Notes under the pieces: model-generated
Told to the model about the DNA's origin: nothing
What the model saw: the letters and a program-made list of their open reading frames with translations, nothing else
Databases searched by the model: none
Part shown: one piece after another, positions 57,166-64,000 of the stretch
How positions within the stretch are numbered: the first letter of the stretch is position 1
Layout: every line of letters begins with the position of its first letter
Position numbers and translations under genes: made by a program
Origin: Rhizopus sp. PT2906
Lineage: Eukaryota; Mucoromycota; Mucoromycetes; Mucorales; Rhizopodaceae
Assembly (NCBI GenBank): GCA_025529335.1
Contig: JAMYHX010000220.1
Location: 1-64,000, forward strand
Reading direction: 5' to 3'
DNA: 64,000 nucleotides

Positions 57166-58644
57166 TTAATCCTCTTCCATCGCATTACTGTTCTTCTCTT
57201 GTGCTTGTTTTTCAATCGCATTCAAAAATAACTCGACACTGTATCCTGCAGAGGGATCTAAGCCCAACTGAGAGAGTAATGGCCCCAATTGTCCTGTTTG
57301 AAGAGCCACCGTCAGGCTTTGAACAGCCTGGCTGAATTGAGGGCTTCTGACTACCTGTCTGACCTCTTCGGCTGTCTTTTCAGATTCTTCAGGTAAATAA
57401 GGTACCAATGATTCACACACTTCAGGGTCATTTAGCAGGGGTGTCAGTGTCTGACTATTAAGTATATCTGTCAATGCAAGTGATGGTGCTGATCCTAATG
57501 ACGATCAGTTAGGTCCTTATCATTATTTTTTGTCTGTCTTTATTTACCTCGTTCCCCGCTCATGCTTGCAAGCATTTGAGCAAGTTGTGCATAATCAGGA
57601 TTGTTTCCAGTACTTGCATTATTAGCCGTAGCAGCAGAATCTGTAGTAGTAGTAGTGGTGGTGGTGGTGGCAGTGGCAGTGGCAGCAGTAGTGACAGTAG
57701 GTGTATCTACAGAAGTGGATGCAGCGACTGTTGGTTCTGGTTCGCGTTCTGGCTCGTGCTCCTGCTCTTGTTCCTGTTGTTGTTGTTCAGTAACAGGACG
57801 CGATACCTCTTCTCTTAATGCAGATGTGCCTCTTACTCGTGGTTCGTTTCTTGATCTTTGTCTGCTTCTATATATATATGCCAATAAATACACTACCCAA
57901 ACATGCTTTCCCTCTATGTCTTTTACCTGCTGATATTATTGAGAAATTCCAAGATATTTTCCTCTGTGATATTAGCATCTAATAAAAGGAAGCTGTTATT
58001 GTTCTGTTGTCCTGCTGTTTGTTTATTGGGCTACCTTGACTTTCAGCGCCACTTAACAGACGCATAATCTCTGCGTGAGAGGCAGAGTCATCTAAATCAG
58101 TCGACATGCTCTCTGGACTCTCAATAAATTCATTCACACTGTTGGCATTCTCATCGTCTTTCTCTTCACTCTTGTCTTGCATCCAATAAAAGTGCTTTTC
58201 ACGAGAACTGTTGAACTTTAACATATACACACGACCTGTTGTGCATTGAGATACTTTGACAAATTTGGCTTCAGAAGGAAAAATGATGATATCCTACAAT
58301 TTGTTTAGATGACGTGTACATATATATATAAAAACACGTTACGTCTTCAGGTTCAGCATGTGAGTTACGTTCTTTCCAATAGAAATGCAGTAGTTGATCG
58401 TCAGACTGTACGTAATTAAGGTTAATATATATATATATATTTATGAATATACCATAGTCTTTGTAATACCTGGTCCATGTAGATCGTTCTAATAATAAAG
58501 TTTAGAACATCATTATATAATTGGTCGTATTTGTCCTTACCCTTTCCTTAGATCTGGCTTGATCAAGTTACCTTCTATAATACATTTGCCTGCATTGAAT
58601 TCTACTAAATACCTTCTTACAGGTGCTGTTTGAAATAAACTCAT
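57166..58644 (-). CDS. RPN13: Proteasome ubiquitin receptor Rpn13 (ADRM1)
   Basis: Rpn13 sits on the 26S proteasome lid/base, binds ubiquitin through its Pru domain and recruits the deubiquitinase UCH37 through DEUBAD. Exons 58644-58541, 58470-58488 (19 bases), 58405-58343, 58293-58035, 57978-57927, 57867-57548 and 57494-57166 give 381 aa. The Pru domain reads RRYLVEFNAGKCIIEGN, TIYMDQSDDQLLHFYWKER, DIIIFPSEAKFVKVSQC, then GRVYMLKF and KHFYWMQDK. A Gln/Glu- and Thr-rich linker leads to the DEUBAD (LTDILNSQTLTPLLNDPEV onward). Length is near human ADRM1 (407 aa). The micro-exon is required to keep frame and the Pru fold. Confidence 0.93.
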
Positions 58645-58897
58645 TATATTGTGTGCGTGTATATGTTTAGAAGAAAGAAATAGAGGCCCAAAAAGCCAAC
58701 CAAAAAAGTCACACTATTCAAAGAAACCTTTCGGAGTTCTTGTTCCCTTTTTTTCGCTCTGTATACTTTATGGAGACATATCACCAAGTTTCCCACGGAC
58801 GAGTAAATAAGACACCATCATTTTCCCACTTTCATATTTTCTTTCTTTCATCTCTTTCTGTCTACATTCATCATCGTCTTTCTCTTTTATTCATCGG
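58645..58897. promoter_or_regulatory. Divergent promoter, RPN13 / BCKDH E2
   Basis: A 253-base gap between divergent starts, with T- and TC-rich tracts (about 58825-58885) upstream of the E2 ATG. No specific regulator site is recognised. Confidence 0.4.
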
Positions 58898-60489
58898 ATG
58901 TACCTTCGATCAATCAAGTCTATTTCCTCCGTTATTAGGAACCCCTTGACTCAAAGACATCGTCTTGTAGTTCCCACGGTAAGTTGTATAGCTTCACTCT
59001 TTATTCTTGTTTTAATGAGTAATCAGCAGTCAGTATATCGATTCAATACTCGATTCTTCCATGCATCACGTATCCAAGAAGCAGTCAAACCATTTTTATT
59101 GGCTGATATTGGAGAAGGCATAACAGAATGTGAAGTGATCCAATGGTAAATGATTGTGAGCATACACCATACGCGTGTATATATGTGTATGTGTAACGAA
59201 ATATTAACTGATATATACATATTAGGTTTGTAGAGCCAGGTTCAGAAGTGAATGAATTTGATAAGATATGTGAAGTTCAATCAGATAAAGCCTCAGTGGA
59301 AATTTCATCACGGTTCGCTGGAAAGGTTCTCAAGTTGCATTATGATGTTCATGATATTGCCAAAGTAGGTCATCCTCTAGTCGATATAGAGACATCTGAT
59401 GATGAAGATGATGGCGATGGTAAGAACCAAGCGAGCGAGACAAAGGCATCCGATGAAGTAAAGCAGCAGCCACCAGTTGCAAACGCTACATTCAATCAAG
59501 GTGTAGACAGGTCAAACGATGGCTCTGTACTTGCAACACCTGCTGTCAGACATTTGGCAAAGGAAAAAAATATAGATCTTACCAAAGTTACTGGAACCGG
59601 AAAGGACGGTAGAGTATTAAAAGAGGATGTATTGGCTTATGCCGCTGGTAAACAGCAAGCAAAAGGTATAAATACATCATAAGAGAAAGTTTCATAAAGC
59701 CTAACTTGTGATATAGATGTAGCTGTCGTGTCAAAGCAGGCATCTACCCTTTCTACGCAAGATCGTACCGAACCTCTCAGTATGATCCAGAAAGCCATGT
59801 TCAAGTCCATGACGCAATCTCTCAGTATTCCACAACTTGGCTATAAGGATGACATTGAGCTAGATGCTACTACCAAATACCGCGCAGCACTTAATCAACA
59901 TATTGCAGCTCATCCTCATCTGTATCCCTTCAAGAAGATAACTTACCTCCCTATCTTTGTAAAATGTCTCTCTATTGCCTTGTCACACTACCCTATCATG
60001 AACGCCAAGCTAGAAGGAGACATTAATGATCTTAACTCTATCAGGCTCGTCTACCGAAACTCGCACAACATTGGTATTGCTATGGATACACCACAGGGTC
60101 TTATAGTTCCAAATGTCAAGGATGTTCAATCAAAGACTGTTTTCGAAATTGCCTCTGAAATTCATCGATTACAGGAGCTGGCCAAGTCTAATTCCTTGCC
60201 CATGTCCGACCTGAAAGGAACCACCATCACGATTTCCAACATTGGTGTAATTGGTGGCACTTATGCCAATCCTGTGGTCGTCTCTTCTGAACTGGCTATT
60301 GTCGCATTAGGAAGAATGCAAAAATTGCCTCGCTTTGATGAACACGATAATGTTGTAGCTAAGCAAATCCTGCCTATTAGCTGGTCGGCAGATCATCGTG
60401 TTATTGATGGAGCAACCATTGCCCGATTTGGTAACTACTGGAAAAACTTGATTGAAAATCCTGCTCTTTTAGCAAGTGAATTGCGTTAA
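58898..60489 (+). CDS. DBT: Lipoamide acyltransferase (E2) of branched-chain alpha-keto acid dehydrogenase
   Basis: This mitochondrial matrix enzyme transfers branched acyl groups from lipoamide to CoA in Leu/Ile/Val breakdown. Exons 58898-58978, 59027-59145, 59226-59665 and 59717-60489 give 470 aa. A basic presequence (MYLRSIKSISSVIRNP) leads to a lipoyl domain (LLADIGEGITECEVIQW, and the lipoylated Lys in VQSDKASVE). An acidic linker, then a peripheral-subunit-binding domain (TPAVRHLAKEKNIDLTKVTG) and the acyltransferase core follow, with HRVIDG supplying the catalytic His/Asp. The SIPQLGYKDDIELD and IGIAMDTPQGLIVPN blocks point to the branched-chain rather than pyruvate E2. The first intron (48 bases) is stopless and in frame. 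Confidence 0.93.
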
Positions 60490-60962
60490 AGAATGTGAAT
60501 GGAATAGTTTAGTTAGAAAAATATATATTTGTGTATATTACAATAAAATACCTGCCTAGAAAAGGAAAGTGATAAAGTATGTATAGTTATCGTCTTTTTC
60601 AATAACATGCAGGAAAGCCAAAGGAAGCTTTTGTACCCTGTGATCATTTACATTAGAGGCAAATTTCTTGACTTGGTATCAAATATGCATACATGTATTA
60701 TCTATTCTGCGCTTGCTGTATTAAACACAAAAGGAGGTAAAGAGAATGAAGACCAATTCTTATTTAGTAAAAGTACCTGCTGCAATAAACAGTATCTACA
60801 TACACAAATGACCAATGATACTAGAAGCTGATTCTATAATTTTGTATCTGATTGACTGCAATTCAACCCTTGGGAATATAAAGCAATTTATCTAAACTTT
60901 CAAAGAACGCGTTATTTACAGTTGGAATAATACATTTCTATAAAAGGAAGCTACATTCAGAT
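60490..60962. other. Intergenic, no gene seen
   Basis: Contains the E2 3' untranslated region and AT-rich spacer up to the left inverted repeat. The 74-codon ORF inside does not look coding. Confidence 0.4.
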
Positions 60963-61135
60963 GCAATCAGAAAAGGGAGCATTCTATACTTATTGTTTCG
61001 TATTTACACCAAAATGCCTACATGTATTCTCCCTAAACAAGATTGCTCTTGACATTTTTTCTTGTCTGTGTCTTTTATATACTCCCTATAACCAATAAAA
61101 TAAGTTCAAGGAGTTGAAACATCAGTCTGTTTGTA
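60963..61135 (+). repeat. Left terminal inverted repeat
   Basis: Outer edge at GCAATCAGAAAAGGG, inner edge at ATCAGTCTGTTTGT. It pairs with 62600-62786 in reverse complement with about 15 mismatches and one gap. Confidence 0.75.
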
Positions 61136-62599
61136 TTGTAAACATTAGATTACATGCTAACCGGAATTTAAACAACTCAACTTTTGAAGACTACTATTAC
61201 AATCCAGGAAATCAACAGACCAGGGACGCTACGATTATGTTCTTGGTCCTCGTAAACGTTACCAAGAACATAACCGCATCTGACATCGAATTGGAAGCAA
61301 CGGCAATTGTGGTAGGTACGATTCAAATAGCAATATTGCCGAAAAGATGACAGAAGGTGTGGCAGTTACCCAGCACTAGTATCGAAGGCCTTTATAGTTC
61401 CCGCTCAAGTTACCCTAGCTCCCTCATCCAAGAAGTATGCCTAGAAAGACGTAAAGGGTGAGAATACGTTTTTTTATTGTTTTTATGAGAATAAAGCGCG
61501 ACTAGAAAGACTATAACCACATGCAAGGCCACCTTTTAGGCAACATTACTATTTCTAACTGTAACTTATAGTCAAAGTCTGTCAAAGATGCATTAAAATG
61601 TTTCATCGACTTGTTGATGTTTTTTTAAACCTGACGGTATCAAGCACGAATTATTCAAAGCAAGTTTAAAAAGGTATGGCTTATCCATACACACTCATAT
61701 CTCCATCGGTTAATAAAGGAAATCAAACCACCCTAATGCAAGAAATTGCTCTTGAAAGAAGAAGAGCGCGTACAAAACAATTGAAGATATCTCACTGTTT
61801 CAATTAGCAATGACAATCGTTTTATTATGTCTGAAGAAAAAGAAGTTGAAATAACATCTAGCAACTATGGAATAATGAAGTGTTGCTCAGAACAATTGTA
61901 AACCACAAGTGAGCCTTTATATAACCTCTTTATTAAGATCAAAATGAAAGAGAGAGCTCATTATGAAGACAGGATTATTAAGGAACAGATTTGATTTAGA
62001 TCAATAAGAATTGAACATGTCGCGTTATATGTTAATAGCATGCATTACAGTCATTTTCTCTGTATAATTCATTCTTAGACAATAGATTTGAACTAATCTC
62101 ATATAATCAAGTATTTATAGAGTAAGTACGACAAAGAACTTTTTGGATGAAGGCCAGAATAGTGGTTACCTTTCATCGCTCAGGTACTAAGATATAAAAA
62201 CTCTATTATTCTGAAAACTAACAAATTAATATAATCCAGAAATCATGGAATGATCTATACACCCAAATGCAATACTAAACGGCAGCAATCAAACAATACG
62301 ATCTTTATAACCGTTACAAAGAAGGGATCAAAAACATTGCCCAAAAAGTTACTATATGTAAAAGTGTTACAAGCAATGATCTGAAATGCTCATTTTTCAA
62401 GTAATAGGTCAAACATAGCCAGATGATAGATTCTATAAAACCTTACGTTCTGTGGAGGGCATGCTAGTTCGATCCTATCAAGGCAAGATACCTACATAGA
62501 AAGATATGAAAAAGAAGATATTTACTTATTTTTGTTAATATATATGGAAAAGTAAAGCGTGACTCAGAGAACAATCGCCTTCAAATTCTGTAAATGAAC

Positions 62600-62786
62600 C
62601 ACAAACAGATTGATATTTCAACCCCTTGAACTTATTTTACTGGTCATAGGGAGGATATAAAAGATACAAGCTCGTTTTTTGTTTTTCAAGAAAAAATGTC
62701 AAGAGCAATCTTGTTTAGGGAGAATGCTTGTAGACATTTTGGTGAAAATACGAAACAATAAGTATAGAAAGATCCCTTTTCTGGTT
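62600..62786 (-). repeat. Right terminal inverted repeat
   Basis: Reverse complement of the left repeat. It carries about 14 extra bases (an A/C-rich AAAAACAAAAAACGAGC stretch on the minus strand) absent from the left copy. Confidence 0.75.
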
Positions 62787-62969
62787 ATTGTCTCGTTTTA
62801 GATTGTCATCCTGTGCAAACAGTAACTTAGTGACAAGTCAAAATAAATTAGCCAATCAAATGCTATGAATTTAAATTACCGCCAAGAAAAAATAACACTT
62901 GTATAGTATAGAACTTTTAGCGTAAACACATGAGCAGCGCTTTTTTTTTTTCTTTTCTTTATTTTAAAC

Positions 62970-63461
62970 ATGACATTAAAGAAATACATTGCTTCTTTAT
63001 TTCATACAAGACAAAAGTCTAAAAATGAAGTGGCAGCAGCAAAACCAGAAGAACCGGCAGCATCAACAGAGCCAGTAGAACAAGAGGAAGTTAAAAGGGA
63101 AGAAGGTGAGCAAGACATTCAAAGTTCAGTTACTCCACAAGTATCAGTACGAGAAAAGGATATAGGGATTAATGAAAAGGACCTAGAATTTGAAGAGTCT
63201 CGTAACCTACTACAGTCTGACATATTCAACAGTACACTCGACCCTGTTGCCACCTTCCCCCAGTTTGAGCACTTGTTAATAGCAAAGTCAGGTCAATCTT
63301 ATCGTAATCCTCGGTATGGCCACCGAACAAAGACATTATCTCAAACCATTAGACACAGAATTTCAATGTATCGACCAAATAAAAAGACTATCAAACGAAC
63401 CCTTTCAACACCAGATTTTTTCTTTAGGAAGAGCACTGAATGTAACACAAAATTACCGTAA
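62970..63461 (+). CDS. Hypothetical protein, 163 aa
   Basis: A single-exon ORF with a T-rich leader before the ATG. It starts MTLKKYIASLFHTRQKSK, followed by an Ala/Pro/Glu-rich acidic stretch, then a Ser/Phe-containing segment (DPVATFPQFEHLLIAKSG) and a basic C-terminus (RYGHRTKTLSQTIRHRISMY). There is no signal peptide, membrane span or recognisable domain. Composition looks coding. It lies next to the long-TIR element but outside it. Confidence 0.55.
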   Translation: MTLKKYIASLFHTRQKSKNEVAAAKPEEPAASTEPVEQEEVKREEGEQDIQSSVTPQVSVREKDIGINEKDLEFEESRNLLQSDIFNSTLDPVATFPQFEHLLIAKSGQSYRNPRYGHRTKTLSQTIRHRISMYRPNKKTIKRTLSTPDFFFRKSTECNTKLP

Positions 63462-64000
63462 TGTAAAGTTATGACTTGTAAGCAGCTACAAACAAACACA
63501 TACACACTCACACGCCACAACACATATACACACTCACCCATTGATGCATTTGCGTATACTAGCCTTTTATCTTTTTTATTACTATATCATTATCATTATT
63601 ACTATTATTATCATAGTTATTATTCTACTATTATTATTGTTATTGTTATTATCACTGCTGTATTATATTTATAAAGAGAACAGTCATTAGTGTACGCACA
63701 AAACCGAACTTCTACATGTTTAATACGGCCTACGATAGTAATAACAGAGCTTGTAATACCCATCCATTACGGCACTGATGTCTTATATTACAATATTAAG
63801 AATGATGCTACACATTTTTTTTAGTTATTTAACTTTCTTGCCTTTTAATAGCGTCAGTTGTATAATCAAACCATCCATTTCCTGCATCTATTGATTCCTT
63901 CCGGGGAACAGTTCTATCTTGTACATAAAGCATTCTTCACAATAAATGGATTTCTGTACCCATGCGGAAAGTATGCACTATATTTATCCTCTGAGCCATA
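63462..64000. other. Intergenic with ATT-rich microsatellite
   Basis: An imperfect (ATT/ATC)n array runs about 63575-63655. No gene is seen before the window end; any gene beyond is cut off. Confidence 0.5.

Larger units (their letters stand above)
60963..62786. mobile_element. Degenerate element with long terminal inverted repeats
   Basis: Bases about 60963-61135 and 62600-62786 are inverted copies, roughly 90% alike by eye outside a ~14-base insertion in the right copy. Shared runs include CTATACTTATTGTTTCGTAT, TTCTCCCTAAACAAGATTGC and AATAAGTTCAAGG. The ~1.46 kb between them has no intact ORF over 80 codons, only fragments such as LMQEIALERRRA near 61735, so the element cannot move by itself. 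Long TIRs with a short non-coding interior are typical of Mutator-like or Tc1/mariner-derived non-autonomous DNA transposons, but the family is not determined. A target-site duplication could not be found. Confidence 0.7.

Noticed and set aside
57576..57933. Plus-strand Ser/Val-rich ORFs over RPN13
   Set aside because: They are antisense to the Thr/Glu/Gln low-complexity linker of RPN13 and reflect its repeats.
62455..62475. AGTTCGATCCT, like a tRNA T-arm
   Set aside because: No matching acceptor, D-arm or anticodon stem could be drawn around it, and it lies inside the degenerate TIR element.

Overview
The window reads as nuclear DNA of an AT-rich, early-diverging fungus, most likely a Mucoromycota (Mucorales-type) genome. 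Genes are compact and carry many short introns, nearly all 45-76 bases, with GT-AG ends and TACTAAC-like branch sites. Several products are fungal in character: a myosin-motor chitin synthase, a Zn2Cys6 zinc-cluster protein, an IRA/neurofibromin RasGAP, Cox6, Yck-type casein kinase and laccase-like multicopper oxidase. There is no operon structure and no CRISPR array. I recognised no tRNA or rRNA gene. Species cannot be fixed from the sequence alone.

Layout. 1-7.3 kb: a decayed pectinesterase, COX6, an m-AAA mitochondrial protease, NOP2 and a small unknown gene. 7.3-11.4 kb: a 4-kb stretch with no convincing gene. 11.4-15 kb: a seven-exon SAM methyltransferase, a dead Tc1/IS630-type transposase and a small conserved-looking unknown. 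15-28 kb: ribosomal protein eL20, a GATA-finger protein, La protein, a Zn2Cys6 regulator, a FAM192A/NIP30 protein, an RBM26/27-like RNA-binding protein, EMC4 and a four-span membrane protein. 27.8-33.3 kb: the 15-exon HRQ1 helicase, a small unknown and MED19. 33.6-42.4 kb: a very large neurofibromin-type RasGAP with an in-frame TGA. 42.9-51.1 kb: an M13 metallopeptidase and a class V-type chitin synthase. 51.3-60.5 kb: BUD23, mitochondrial uS13, casein kinase 1, a multicopper oxidase with odd insertions, RPN13 and branched-chain dehydrogenase E2. 60.5-64 kb: a degenerate element with long terminal inverted repeats and one unknown ORF.

Many genes sit head to head over short shared promoters: COX6/m-AAA protease, NIP30/RBM26, BUD23/uS13m, RPN13/BCKDH-E2, CK1/multicopper oxidase and RasGAP/M13 peptidase. 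Themes recur: mitochondrial function (COX6, m-AAA protease, uS13m, E2), ribosome production (NOP2, BUD23, eL20) and RNA handling (La, RBM26-like). These are housekeeping genes linked by neighbourhood, not a dedicated cluster. Exon coordinates below were read by eye from splice signals and reading-frame continuity, and have not been checked against transcripts.

Most noteworthy: the single in-frame TGA in the RasGAP gene; the multicopper oxidase with His/Asp/Tyr-rich and Gly-rich insertions bordered by Lys-Arg sites; the ~1.8-kb long-TIR element; a casein kinase with DYG instead of DFG; and a motor-chitin synthase with a degenerate switch II.
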